64,000 nucleotides of DNA from Opitutaceae bacterium. Lineage in GTDB: Bacteria; Verrucomicrobiota; Verrucomicrobiia; Opitutales; Opitutaceae. The stretch covers positions 220,699 through 284,698 of the forward strand of contig JANQSC010000013.1 of the NCBI GenBank assembly GCA_028284235.1, written 5' to 3'. Numbering within the stretch: the first letter of the stretch is position 1; the number at the start of each line of letters is the position of its first letter. Position numbers and translations under genes: made by a program. Below, one piece after another: positions 29,801 to 38,194 of this stretch. Below the pieces are notes generated by a model, which worked only from the letters and a program-made list of their open reading frames with translations, was not told the origin of the DNA and made no database searches.

Positions 29801-30705
29801 GACGTATTGTATTTGTCGAACGGGACGCTCGTGAGGAAGTAGTCTCGAGTGAGCGTCGCCGATGCCAAGCCGCGAATCCGCTGAGCGCTTTGGGGATTCT
29901 TACGGGTCGAAATCGAAGAGTAGGAACCGTCACCCGGCGCAGCGGCCGAGTAGTTGCCCTGATCGCCAGAAGCCACCTCGGTGCTCAGACCATAGGACAG
30001 CAAGGTGCCCGCATCGGTAGCCCCAGTATCGTCCATGAGCTCTTCGGTCATTACAGACACGGCGGCGCCAACGTCCTTCAATTTCATCTTAAGGCGGGAA
30101 CCCGCAAGAGTGGTAGTCGCGCGGTATCCAACGTCGTCGCTCGAGTCGACCGTGAACGGAGACAACTCGAAGATTTCGTCTTCGCCGCCATCGTCCTGAG
30201 CGTAGAAAGCCGGAGTACTCGCCACGGCGAGCGCGAAAAGCCCCCTAAAATAGTTGCCGATAGTTTTTTTGTTATTCAATTTATTAGTTCCTCGTTGATT
30301 CGGGTTAGCGTTTGTTGGATCAATCGGGTTGCCGCCCGAGAGCTCCGTGAGATTCGTATCGAAACGGACGACAGCAAACGCGCCCGTTTCAACATCTTCA
30401 TCGAAAGTAAGGCCGGTACCATCGAGCATACGGGCCAAGGCTTCGCTCGGAAACAGGTCGCCTTTGACCGGCGCAGTCGTGATTTCCTCAACTTCCTTGG
30501 GATTAAAGACGATGCTGAGCTCAGTTTGCAGCGACAGCTCCAATAAAGTTTCTCCCGCTTCCCCAGAATCGATATCGATTCGGCGTTTGGATTCCGCTGA
30601 AAGACTGACTGTACTAGCTGCAAGCATGGAAATGCAAAAGAGGCCCACCCTTGAAATGCGAGTGGATACACTACCTCCCATCGGAAATGTAGTTAAACAT
30701 TTCAT
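26869..30705 (-). CDS. TonB-dependent receptor with N-terminal STN signalling domain and an internal second signal sequence
   Basis: About 1278 residues from ATG 30705 (MKCLTTFPMGG); the frame is open up to TTG 30774 and also has ATG 30750. A signal peptide (core VGLFCISMLAAST) leads to an STN domain (IDIDSGEAGETLLELS, FNPKEVEEITT, ALARMLDGTGL), the periplasmic module that contacts a FecR anti-sigma factor. After a linker a second signal-like segment appears (about 143-169 from this start: NNKKTIGNYFRGLFALAV, ending F-Y-A-Q), then FELSPFTVD, the plug (INRGPNSLLFGIGSPGG) and a barrel ending in F-K-F. As a single chain the second hydrophobic segment would be awkward; see the internal start at 30277-30293. 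It lies just downstream of sigma factor, FecR and STN lipoprotein genes, so it is probably their inducing receptor. Ligand unknown. Confidence 0.9.
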   Translation of the reverse strand: MKCLTTFPMGGSVSTRISRVGLFCISMLAASTVSLSAESKRRIDIDSGEAGETLLELSLQTELSIVFNPKEVEEITTAPVKGDLFPSEALARMLDGTGLTFDEDVETGAFAVVRFDTNLTELSGGNPIDPTNANPNQRGTNKLNNKKTIGNYFRGLFALAVASTPAFYAQDDGGEDEIFELSPFTVDSSDDVGYRATTTLAGSRLKMKLKDVGAAVSVMTEELMDDTGATDAGTLLSYGLSTEVASGDQGNYSAAAPGDGSYSSISTRKNPQSAQRIRGLASATLTRDYFLTSVPFDKYNTSAITINRGPNSLLFGIGSPGGVINSGVKDSSLGMDFGEVEARIGERGSYRASIDYNKVILEDRLSLRVSLLESDTQFQQNPAYEEVSRHYFALNAKLAKNENVSWLGATNLRANYEGGEISGTPVDIVPMRDGISSWFGLPDNWEEIVAISGMEPAGYADGYERKWTVDNHEGTVPIVAPVTSGFWEHLPVVYTDPTRESSVGLPDASVDGVLARVFWGRAEGDPGWSRADNRYSAPYYSGSRSPGFSVPNIVDTNVYDNRRVLLAGTSQWVKQNFDVKTVRLEQSFLQNKAGIELAFNAENFARQEHVPFYSRPLMVDGMTRLNNGMINPNVGRPLIMDLGTDDRNDDRTNREAYQATAFYELDLEGDGDGFRKFFGRHIFTGFLGSQQIDNTGYVYRSVMTDLSNETDIQSYQNNRVHAWRRNVPTVVYLGPSMLGSEFQSLADVRLENYFHGSVPQPGDIVTEQYQTWTPTWKGDEFTEDLFFQNDFLMQEFLRTGSRSRREIDSEVFSVQNRWFGGNIVSVFGWRSDEMTDTARVQDSVYDTINPHTSGFRFASGALDSGSLILSQLPEDISTQSGDTFTSSVVAHVPQNWLKLPYNSQLSVHYNKSENFSASGVRRNVYGEIIPAPTGETKDFGFTLSTLEDRLSLRFNWFETSSSFSRGPSVSAPGWISNGMNRWRDAETGGMTFAEAMELNTELTGIDVSDEFSSFQDVYDEALRMLPQPVRDRWEGWDENGAGKFGQWTPNPGQATSQDFVSEGFELDVAGSLTTNWTVAFNVAKQETITSNVAPVGSEFVFAVADNLANSPLGLMIDSPNLEEDNWWSNRWANNSVNPVVAALAAEGKVSPEQRKWRWNLVSNYSFTEGALKGVQVGGALRWQDKIATGYRVVVENSRVTPLIDSPFFGESETNGDIWVKYGRKILDDKVDWVVQLNVRNLYRSNSDFIPIITNPDGRHVVFRNPNPEEVYLTNTFKF
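30277..30293 (-). promoter_or_regulatory. Internal Shine-Dalgarno and TTG start within the receptor gene
   Basis: On the minus strand GAGGA (30293-30289) is followed after 9 nt by an in-frame TTG (30279-30277) and the codons for NNKKTIGNYF, the start of a textbook signal peptide. A better ribosome site than at most starts in this window. It could launch a receptor without the STN domain, or be the leftover of a fusion between an STN gene and a receptor gene. Confidence 0.5.
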
Positions 30706-30779
30706 ACAGGGGTTTCTAAAATAGGGTATGCTTAAGATTGATTTGTTCATGCAAACAAACCGCGAGATCAACAATAGGA

Positions 30780-31118
30780 CTAAAGACTTTTCGAAAAAGA
30801 ACGAGATTTCCTGTTCACCGCTATCGCTCCCGACTTTTCGTCGACCGTAATTCGCAATAAAGTGTTAGACAGCATATGCTCAAGCGCGTCCTCACAAGTA
30901 TATCTGCCATAGATTCGACTCGTCCGAACGTTTGTTACATCTTCAACGTCGTAGATGATCTCGATCGAAGATTGCGACGCAAACTCGACCAGAGTCTGCT
31001 CCGCCTCTCCTTCGGGAATGTCAAAAAACACGACTACTCTGCTGGAACACGAAACGAGAGTCAGCGTGATCGACACAAACGAAAACACTAGAACTAGGAA
31101 AGATCTGACCGACGCCAT
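30780..31118 (-). CDS. Stand-alone STN-domain lipoprotein
   Basis: A protein of 112 residues. The hydrophobic signal ends in the lipobox L-V-S-C (Cys24), so the mature protein should be lipid-anchored in the periplasm. The rest is a single STN (secretin/TonB short N-terminal) fold: FFDIPEGEAEQTLVEFA, IEIIYDVEDV, YTCEDALEHMLSNTLLRI, with no barrel or secretin behind it. STN domains normally sit on receptors and bind FecR-type anti-sigma factors. A free, anchored copy between the FecR gene (24 bp upstream) and an STN receptor (stop codon 5 bp before the most upstream possible start) could compete with or bridge the signal. It was probably overlooked in automated annotation because of its size. 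Confidence 0.8.
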   Translation of the reverse strand: MASVRSFLVLVFSFVSITLTLVSCSSRVVVFFDIPEGEAEQTLVEFASQSSIEIIYDVEDVTNVRTSRIYGRYTCEDALEHMLSNTLLRITVDEKSGAIAVNRKSRSFSKSL

Positions 31119-31142
31119 TTGGTTACTCAGAGTTCGAGCATT

Positions 31143-32222
31143 TCACAAGGCGTCGCGATCTTCAACGTCGCGACCCAGGCGGATCACATGTCTGTCTATC
31201 CAGGATGCTCGAATCCCGTAGTTGCTCTCCATCAACCTGATAAAACCTTCTACATTGTCAGACCAGAAGGCGCTCGTTAAGACGAGCGATTCTAGCTCTG
31301 GATCGCCCAGCACCACCTGAATTTGGTTATGCTGATTGAACCCTTGGATTATCTCGAAAAGCGAAGCCGATCGGAACTTCAACATACGAGGCTGCCAATT
31401 CAATGCCGACGCCAGGTCCTGTTTGTCGAGCGTCTCAATCGTAAAAGTCGCCTCGCTTTCACCCCATTGCACCGAAGCCTTCTGCCCGGCCGTGAGAAAA
31501 GACGATCCTCCAACCGCTTCATCCATGGCATCGCCCGCTGAAGCCGACTCCAACTGGACCTTGCCCTCGGATACAATCACATCAACTGCGTTGCCAACGT
31601 ACACAACATTGAAAACCGTCCCGATGGCCTTCACTTCGACGCCTCCTGCTGACACTATGAATGGGCGATCCGGATCTTTGGCGACGATGAAATTCGCTTC
31701 ACCGCCATCCAATTGAACCAATCGAGCCGCCTTCGTAAACTGGGTCCTGATCACCGCGCCTCGATTGAGCTCCACCTTGGTTCCATCCGCCAGCTCTTGC
31801 TGCTCGAGACGCTGCATCAGCTCATACGCAGGTTCGAACGTGTACTCCCTATCCGAGCCTTTGTCAAAAAAGCTCAGAATCAATAGACCAAATACCAGAA
31901 CTGCGGCAATCCCCACCGAAGCAACGGATTTCCAGTGCCGAGTGAACCCTTTAAATTTCCCAGGAGGTACATCATCGCCGCCCAGCAAATCGCGATTCAC
32001 CGGGGCCTCGAGCGTAGTTTGCAAACCCGCCAGGCGGTCCAACTCTTGCCAGCTCCACTGAAGCGCCTTAACCGCTTTGCGATGCCGCTCGTCCCGGGAC
32101 ATCCACTCGATATAGTCGTCCTGTTCTTCACCGCTCAAACCACAATCCAACCGTGCCAGCCATTCCGCTGCCTCCAATTCGATCCTCTCCTCCTCTTGCA
32201 TTCTGTTTTTTTCGAAACTCAT
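31143..32222 (-). CDS. FecR-type anti-sigma factor
   Basis: About 359 residues from ATG 32222, chosen because it overlaps the sigma-factor stop as ATGA; an upstream GTG (32270) would lie inside the sigma gene. The N-terminal cytoplasmic DUF4880-like part (EAAEWLARLDCGLS, DYIEWMSRDERH) binds the sigma factor. One membrane helix follows (VASVGIAAVLVFGLLILSFF), then the FecR domain (ELADGTKVELNRGAVIRT, VQLDGGEANFIVAKDPDRPF, VEVKAIGTVFNV) and a C-terminal DUF4974/STN-like module (IIQGFNQHNQIQVVLGD). It should hold the sigma factor inactive until the receptor signals through STN contacts. Translational coupling to the sigma gene would keep the two balanced. Confidence 0.93.
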   Translation of the reverse strand: MSFEKNRMQEEERIELEAAEWLARLDCGLSGEEQDDYIEWMSRDERHRKAVKALQWSWQELDRLAGLQTTLEAPVNRDLLGGDDVPPGKFKGFTRHWKSVASVGIAAVLVFGLLILSFFDKGSDREYTFEPAYELMQRLEQQELADGTKVELNRGAVIRTQFTKAARLVQLDGGEANFIVAKDPDRPFIVSAGGVEVKAIGTVFNVVYVGNAVDVIVSEGKVQLESASAGDAMDEAVGGSSFLTAGQKASVQWGESEATFTIETLDKQDLASALNWQPRMLKFRSASLFEIIQGFNQHNQIQVVLGDPELESLVLTSAFWSDNVEGFIRLMESNYGIRASWIDRHVIRLGRDVEDRDAL

Positions 32223-32761
32223 GATTCGTAATGTTTCATGAAGCCTGTCTGGCGGAAGTGCTGTAGGCACTTCCGCATGCCAATCGCGACTTGCGCTTTC
32301 ACCGTCGCCACGGAAATCCCCATATCACTCGCGATTTCCTTTTGGGACATGCCATAAATTTTCCTCATTGTGATGATCTCCCTGCACCGATCAGGAAGCG
32401 ACCGGATCGCTGCCTTCAATTGCTGCAGCTCTTCCTTTCGCGCAACCGATTCCATCGGGCACTTCACCTCATCCACGATACTGAGCACGCCCGACGCTTC
32501 CTCCCCAGGTGGGAGCTCGTACTGCTGATGACGCAATTGATTCAAAGCCAGATTTCGCGCCGTAACGAAAAGAAAGGCGCGCGGATTCACGATTGGACCC
32601 GTTCGGTACGACTTGATCGCCCTCGAAAAGGTCTCCTGGACGAGGTCGTCCACGTCGCGAATCACCGAGAATCGAACCGTCAACCATCCGCGCAGGTCTT
32701 GCTCGTGGGGCAACACCTTCTCAACAAACCATAAATCACTGGACGATTTCCGCTGGTCCAT
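32219..32761 (-). CDS. RNA polymerase ECF sigma factor (FecI-like)
   Basis: A protein of 180 residues, normal for ECF sigma factors. Region 2 is visible as DVDDLVQETFSRAIKSY and then FLFVTARNLALNQLR. Region 4 has LPDRCREIITMRKIYGMSQ and the helix-turn-helix KEIASDMGISVATVKAQVA. Start ATG 32761 leaves a normal N-terminus. It overlaps the FecR gene by 4 nt (ATGA) and heads the sigma-FecR-STN-receptor set. The upstream 254 bp presumably contain its promoter; ECF factors often control their own operon, but I could not identify the boxes. Target genes beyond this operon are unknown. Confidence 0.93.
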   Translation of the reverse strand: MDQRKSSSDLWFVEKVLPHEQDLRGWLTVRFSVIRDVDDLVQETFSRAIKSYRTGPIVNPRAFLFVTARNLALNQLRHQQYELPPGEEASGVLSIVDEVKCPMESVARKEELQQLKAAIRSLPDRCREIITMRKIYGMSQKEIASDMGISVATVKAQVAIGMRKCLQHFRQTGFMKHYES

Positions 32762-33015
32762 GTCTAGAAAACGCGAAGTGGCAACATTGTCTAATCAAGC
32801 AACACTCGAGAAGAGAGAATGGGCTAAAAGAAAGTTCGAATCAACCCGCCTTTCCTTCCAACGGAAACAAACCGCCTCGCTATTGAAATTGGACACCCGT
32901 CACGCTTCGCAACCAATGGACGCAACACGATTCTAACCGATCGTGGCCCTACTCAAAACGGGCCCTAGCTCCAGTGAAGGCGTTTTTACAATCTCGGGAC
33001 CCATTTAGACGGTCA

Positions 33016-33957
33016 TCAACGATCCCGCTCGGGTTTACGCCAGAAGCCGTTCGTTTGCAGCCAAGCTTGAGTATCCTCGATGACCGACTCGCCAAGCAAT
33101 CTGTGCCCTTCCCCTGGATACGTTCGAAATGTCGCGCTACCGGCAAGGACGTTCGCCAAACGTTCAGCCGCGATACTGGGAACTTCCGTGTCATCCTCGC
33201 CACTTTGCACCAGGACCTTCCTCCCTTCGAGCCATTGACCGAAATGAAGCGGGTCGATCGAGGCGGTGAGGCGTCGAAAAAAGGGCTGATCGTACCAGGG
33301 TTCCTCCCCGAAATGGGCCAGGGCAGGATTGCCTCCCGGACCGCTGACGAGTTTCGACCAATCCGCGCAGCACGAGCGAGCAAGTACCGCTTTGATTCGT
33401 TCGTCGCAGGCGGCGGTGATCACCGATATCCTACCCATACGCGAGGTACCGGCCATAACAACGCGCTCGGTATCGATTTCATAGTCGCGAAACACGTAGT
33501 CCATCAAACGGCGATAGTCGACGCCCATCTGTTGACGGCTCCAGACGGAGAGCATGAAATTGTCGCCCATCGTCATGGAAAGCCCCTCGCGCTTGCGGTC
33601 ACCCGAAAGGCGACGATCAACGTCCGCGCAAAGGAAGCCCGCTCGGGCCAACGCCTCCCTGCCGCCCGCGGCCGCCGCCTGCCCCAGATAGAGTCCATGG
33701 GGCTCGTCGCCATCGATCCAATACAAGGTGGCCTTCATCCATTCACCATCCGCCGCCCGCAGACGAACGACGCGCTCGCGCGCCTCCCCGTTGCGCTTTT
33801 CCGATACTAGGGACGCTTCGAGCGGCAGCGACCGATCGTAGTCGTAGTAATGTCGGATATCACCATAGTCCCAGAGCGCTTCGGCGTGGGATACGGTAGG
33901 CGAGGAGGCGGAAATCAAGACGGCACAGATTGTGGCCAATGGCAGCGAGGATTTCAT
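33016..33957 (-). CDS. Exported alpha/beta hydrolase (dienelactone-hydrolase/acetyl-xylan-esterase-like)
   Basis: About 313 residues from ATG 33957, which gives a clean signal peptide (MKSSLPLATICAVL, ends V-S-H-A); an ATG at 33996 would add 13 residues. The nucleophile elbow is G-T-S172-R-M-G. The acid is in SGEDDTEVP (D256 or D257) and the base in GEGHRLLG (H285). The order and spacing fit the alpha/beta-hydrolase fold. Members near polysaccharide loci often remove acetyl or other ester groups from glycans, but the substrate cannot be read here. Last gene of a minus-strand set behind the DUF1592-type cytochrome and DUF1552 protein (44 bp gap). Confidence 0.75.
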   Translation of the reverse strand: MKSSLPLATICAVLISASSPTVSHAEALWDYGDIRHYYDYDRSLPLEASLVSEKRNGEARERVVRLRAADGEWMKATLYWIDGDEPHGLYLGQAAAAGGREALARAGFLCADVDRRLSGDRKREGLSMTMGDNFMLSVWSRQQMGVDYRRLMDYVFRDYEIDTERVVMAGTSRMGRISVITAACDERIKAVLARSCCADWSKLVSGPGGNPALAHFGEEPWYDQPFFRRLTASIDPLHFGQWLEGRKVLVQSGEDDTEVPSIAAERLANVLAGSATFRTYPGEGHRLLGESVIEDTQAWLQTNGFWRKPERDR

Positions 33958-34001
33958 AAGCGCGCTCGCTTTTACTTGCGAAGGCCCAACCTGCATATCG
34001 A

Positions 34002-35297
34002 CTATCGAAGTACTTCGCCGACGACGCCTTGGCTATCCGCAAATCGATCCGCTTGGACTCCGTGAGAACGAAGCAGGGTCAGCCACAAATCCGCCATCGG
34101 CCGGTCGCCTGCGTACTTGAAATGCTGACCCATCTTAAACGGTCCGCCGGAGATCAATGCCTGCAGATCATTGAAGTCGTGCGTGCCGCCGTCGCTGATG
34201 CCGCTTCCCATCACGAGAGTCGTCTCGTCGAACAAGGAACCTCCGCCTTCGATCGGCGTCTGCTTCATTTTCTCGATCATGTAGGCGTATTGCTCCACAT
34301 GAAACGCGTCGATCTTGGCGAGCTTCTCCTTCGCTCCGTTTTCCTTGGAATGGGTCAACGCGTGATGCTCCAACGGCTTGTCAAAGACATCGTGATACAA
34401 GCGCGGCGTCGGCCAGCGCTCCGGATCGACGACAAATGTGGCGACACGGGTGAGATCCAACTGGAATGCGAGAATCATCAAATCCGCCATCAGCTTGATG
34501 TAGTCGCCCCGCTTTTCCGGAATGCCTTTCGGCTCCGGAATCGGCGGCTCTTTGCGAGCTTCCATGGCTTTTTTCGAGAGCTGTATCCGCTTTTCAGTAG
34601 CCCGCACGCTCTCCATGTACTCTTCGAGCTTTTGCTGGTCGCTGTAGCCCAGCTGTCCGCGCAAGGAACGCGCCTCGTCGAGAACGGCGTCAAGAACGCT
34701 CGCCGTATTTGGATCGGGCATACCGAACAGTCGCTTGAACAGGTTCTGAGGATCGTTTTCAGTATTGGCGGCGTAGCCGGGCCCGTACCAGGAAATGCTC
34801 TCGTAGTAGCGGGTTTCCTTGTTGTCGTTGAAATCCACGCAGCTCAACTCCAGCGAGGGCAACATCGTATCGGCGCCCAGTTTTCTCGCCAACATTTGAT
34901 CGACAGTCAGATCGGTCGGAAATCCGCCGTCTCGCGTTTCGCCCGGAGGCGCGCTCGACAGCCAACAGGAGCTGCATTGGGCATGAGTGCTGGTGCCCGG
35001 AACGAACTCTCGGTCGAGGCCCGTGACAATGGAGAAATCGTCTCGATAGTTGGCCAGCGGCTTCAAAGACTTCGACAGAGCCCAGTTCGGTCCAGTTTCT
35101 TTAGGCACGAAGTCAGGCTGCCAATAGCCGTTAGGCGTATAGATGAAGGCGATTCGCTTCGCCGCGGCCGCAGCCTTGGCATCCGTCGTCGCGAGCGCCT
35201 GGAGGGGTCGCATGATATCAAGGAAAGGCAAGGCCAGGGTTACGCCCGCGCCTTTTAGCATGGTTCTACGGGATATGCGTTTGTTTCGCAGGATCAT
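34002..35297 (-). CDS. DUF1552 family protein, Tat-exported
   Basis: A protein of 431 residues with an N-terminal twin-arginine motif (I-S-R-R-T-M-L-K-G-A-G) and a hydrophobic stretch. FIYTPNGYWQPDFVP, QCSSCWLSSAPPG, TVDQMLARKLG, ESISWYGPG and the C-terminal part with GSGISDGGTHDFNDLQALISG match DUF1552, a family related to DUF1501 and found almost only next to DUF1592-type cytochromes. That pairing holds here: the upstream gene overlaps it by 4 nt (ATGA), so they are translationally coupled. Function unknown; probably a periplasmic partner of the cytochrome. Confidence 0.9.
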   Translation of the reverse strand: MILRNKRISRRTMLKGAGVTLALPFLDIMRPLQALATTDAKAAAAAKRIAFIYTPNGYWQPDFVPKETGPNWALSKSLKPLANYRDDFSIVTGLDREFVPGTSTHAQCSSCWLSSAPPGETRDGGFPTDLTVDQMLARKLGADTMLPSLELSCVDFNDNKETRYYESISWYGPGYAANTENDPQNLFKRLFGMPDPNTASVLDAVLDEARSLRGQLGYSDQQKLEEYMESVRATEKRIQLSKKAMEARKEPPIPEPKGIPEKRGDYIKLMADLMILAFQLDLTRVATFVVDPERWPTPRLYHDVFDKPLEHHALTHSKENGAKEKLAKIDAFHVEQYAYMIEKMKQTPIEGGGSLFDETTLVMGSGISDGGTHDFNDLQALISGGPFKMGQHFKYAGDRPMADLWLTLLRSHGVQADRFADSQGVVGEVLR

Positions 35298-38146
35298 AGG
35301 GGCTCCTCCTCTCGATTGGGGTAATTCCCAAGAGTCTTTCGAAATGGATCGCTTTTTACGATCTCAAAAATCAGTTCCGAGAACCGGTAGCCTCGCTGCT
35401 CCAGTTTCTCCTGAATGTTCCGCACCGCCACCATGTCGTAGTACTCCAACTTTCGTCCGACCGCATAGCTGAGCATGTGCTCGATAAAACCTCGCACAAA
35501 CCGGTCCGGACGCTTCATCAACGCTGCCTTGAACGCCACGGGTGTGTCGTAGGCCACGCCGTTCCACACGCCGCTCGCGTCCACTGGAACTCCATTGTCC
35601 ATCTCCCGGGTCCGGCCAATCGGGTCGAAGGCTTCGAGGGCGAATCCCAACGGATCGATGCGGTTGTGACAGGTGTAGCACGCGTCGTTGGCGCGGTGCA
35701 TCTCGAACTTTTCTCTCAACGTCTTTGGCTCGCGGTCATCCGCTTCCTCGGCTTCCTCTAGCACGAATGCCATCGCGGGTTCCGGCGGCGGGCGGTTGAA
35801 AATGCTCTCAAGGATCCAGCCTCCCCGCTTAATCGGGCTCGTCCGGAGTGGCGTGGAGGTCAAGGTGAGCGGACCTCCCATCGTCACTACCCCGCCTCTC
35901 GTCTTGTCCGGCAGCGGCGTCCGATGCCAAAGCGAGTAGTTCGAGCGATTGGTAATACCCGCCGATTCCTTGAGTCGCTCCGGCGCGGAGGCGAGCAACG
36001 CCTTCTCCATATTCTTGAAACCGTAGACATCCAGAAGGTGGTTGTTCAGCCAGGAGTAGTCCGCGTCGATCAGTTCGAGGATGCTGCGATCTTCGACAAG
36101 GATCGTCTCGAACAGCAGTGCCGCTTCCAGGATCATGTCGTCGTGCAAGGTATCCTCTTCGAGACGGTCCCGATAGAAGGCTTCGAAGAGTTCCCGATCG
36201 GGCTTGGTCGCGTAAATCTGGTCCAGCCTGAGCCATTGCACCGCGAAGGTCTCGCACAGCTCTCGAACCTTGGGGTCTCGCAACATCCGCTCAGCCTGAA
36301 CCTCGAGCTCGCCCGGCTCTCCCAGTCGACCCCGATTCGCCGCGGCGAACAAGGCCGCGTCCGGCTGTGAAGCCCATAGAAAATAGCTCAGACGACTCGC
36401 GAGTTCGAAATCGTTCAGGTCTCGAATGGGCGCGTCGCTTTCGGAATCCGCCTCGATTCGGAACAGAAATTGCGGCGAGGATAGCACCGATTGAACCGCG
36501 ATACGCATGGCGTCTGGAGACGATTCGCCTCTACCTTCGGCCGCGCGAAAAACGGAGTAAAACCGGTCGACTTCCTTCCGAGTCGCCGGGCGGCGAAACG
36601 CGTCATTCATGAAGCGCTCTAAGCGAACGCGCGGATGCATATTCCGCTCGCCTTGCTGAGAGCTTGGGTCCGCCATCCAGGGATCGAGACGAGCCTCAGC
36701 GATATCCGTAGTGATCGCGACATCGCCAACGACCACGTGCTTTCCGCCGAGCGCCGATCCGTCCACGGTAACGTTTATCGCCGAAGAGCCTTCAGGGATC
36801 TCGAACGCGAAGAAGGTGTTGTCCGCTCCTTTTCTCTCGCCGATAAACGCGGTTCGCTCGATGCGGCGATGATCGCTCAGAGTCACCGAGATCGTTACGT
36901 ATCCAGGTTTTCCCTCCGCGCTGAGAACGCAGAGTCCCAAGGAGCGGATCTCTTCCCGAGGATCGTTCGCATTCGCACGCAGGACGAGGTCGAAATACAT
37001 TTCGCCCGGATGGGCGTTCATGAGAGAAAGCCCGTTGGCCGTGCTCTCAACGCCATCCAGAGGCGCCACACTCGCGACCAGGCTTGGATTCAAAGTGAAT
37101 CGCTTGCGTTCCTCCATCCCGTAGGCGACGGCGATGATCCCGCCCGAGCCAAAGAGCCGCTTCTTCAGAAAGGGCCGGGGAATGTCGAATATCGCCGCGC
37201 GACCTTGCTTGCGGGTCGCCTCTAGCTCCCTGCGAAAGTCGACCAGGGAAAAGTCGTTTCCCGGAGCGGATTTCGGAAGATTCTCCCGGGCCGCGAACTG
37301 GCTGGCGGAGGATACCAACACGCCCCCACTCGGAGTGGCGTCCAAACCGCAATAGGCATCTATGTCCAATCCCAGCAATTCCAGAAAGCGCGGACTTTCC
37401 ACCGACAGGCTTGGATGATTGACCAGCTCGCCCGCAACCGCAACGTACTTCTCGAGCTGAAGCGGCGACACGTTCATGGCGTCTCCCCGATTGTTGAATC
37501 CATGAGCCACGCGATTCTCCCCCGGCAAGCCGGACATGGGCAGCAACACCGTATATTTGCTGCCGAACTCGCGGATGTTTATAATCATCGAATCTGGCAT
37601 TCCGTCGCCTTCGCTATAGAATGGCTGCCTTCGCGTGGGAAGGCGATCCGGCATCATGAACACGTCGTGATCCAGTCCGAACAGGTCTCGCACCGTATTG
37701 TTGTACTGGAGACGATTGAGTCGACTGAGTATCGGCTTGCCCGGATTGACCTGACCCAAAACCGGATCCGGTCGCGTCAAATACTCCTCCAGAGCGTTGA
37801 GCAAAGAAGCCCGTTCGAACGAAGATGGCTGATGCTCCTCCTTGGGGGGCGGCATCATTTCCGCCTCGACCATGTCGTACACCTTTTTCCAGATCTCCCG
37901 ATCGGCCAGCGTTTCCGATTCGTCATAGAAGGACTCCATATTGAAATCCCCCTTTGTAGTTATTTCGTCATGACAATCTAGGCAATACTCGTCGGTCAAA
38001 GGCAAGATCCGCTCTGAGAATAGCCCTGTGGGCGACTGGCTAAAGCCGCACGTAGCGACACAGCAAGTGATCGAAACGATCGCGGGCCAGATCGATCGGC
38101 GTCGAAAGAATGGCGACTGAGGGGTATGCGTGTCCGCTTGGAACAT
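35294..38146 (-). CDS. Exported DUF1587/DUF1595/DUF1592/DUF1588/DUF1585 cytochrome c protein
   Basis: A protein of 950 residues with a signal segment near 18-36. The first heme motif C55-L-D-C-H59 is in a PSCyt1-like domain (KGDFNMESF, MPPPKEEHQPS). DUF1587 follows (LSRLNRLQYNNTVRDLFGLD). Residues about 310-480 are an insertion of beta-rich character with two jelly-roll-like stretches. The second half has DUF1595, DUF1592 (LASRLSYFLWASQPDAALF), DUF1588 with a second heme motif (C-Y-T-C-H-N-R-I-D-P-L-G-F), and DUF1585 at the end (LSYAVGRKLEYYD). It is a typical PVC giant cytochrome, partnered with the DUF1552 gene. Probably periplasmic; physiological electron donor unknown. Confidence 0.9.
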   Translation of the reverse strand: MFQADTHTPQSPFFRRRSIWPAIVSITCCVATCGFSQSPTGLFSERILPLTDEYCLDCHDEITTKGDFNMESFYDESETLADREIWKKVYDMVEAEMMPPPKEEHQPSSFERASLLNALEEYLTRPDPVLGQVNPGKPILSRLNRLQYNNTVRDLFGLDHDVFMMPDRLPTRRQPFYSEGDGMPDSMIINIREFGSKYTVLLPMSGLPGENRVAHGFNNRGDAMNVSPLQLEKYVAVAGELVNHPSLSVESPRFLELLGLDIDAYCGLDATPSGGVLVSSASQFAARENLPKSAPGNDFSLVDFRRELEATRKQGRAAIFDIPRPFLKKRLFGSGGIIAVAYGMEERKRFTLNPSLVASVAPLDGVESTANGLSLMNAHPGEMYFDLVLRANANDPREEIRSLGLCVLSAEGKPGYVTISVTLSDHRRIERTAFIGERKGADNTFFAFEIPEGSSAINVTVDGSALGGKHVVVGDVAITTDIAEARLDPWMADPSSQQGERNMHPRVRLERFMNDAFRRPATRKEVDRFYSVFRAAEGRGESSPDAMRIAVQSVLSSPQFLFRIEADSESDAPIRDLNDFELASRLSYFLWASQPDAALFAAANRGRLGEPGELEVQAERMLRDPKVRELCETFAVQWLRLDQIYATKPDRELFEAFYRDRLEEDTLHDDMILEAALLFETILVEDRSILELIDADYSWLNNHLLDVYGFKNMEKALLASAPERLKESAGITNRSNYSLWHRTPLPDKTRGGVVTMGGPLTLTSTPLRTSPIKRGGWILESIFNRPPPEPAMAFVLEEAEEADDREPKTLREKFEMHRANDACYTCHNRIDPLGFALEAFDPIGRTREMDNGVPVDASGVWNGVAYDTPVAFKAALMKRPDRFVRGFIEHMLSYAVGRKLEYYDMVAVRNIQEKLEQRGYRFSELIFEIVKSDPFRKTLGNYPNREEEPL

Positions 38147-38194
38147 TTAAGCCGACACTAATGGACGATTCTCTCGCTCCACGCAATGATATCC

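Noticed and set aside
31143..32270. GTG start at 32270 for FecR
   Set aside because: Would overlap the sigma gene by about 50 bp; the ATGA junction at 32222 is a standard coupled start.
34029..35258. 409-codon open frame opposite the DUF1552 gene
   Set aside because: Shadow of a coupled, motif-bearing gene on the minus strand.
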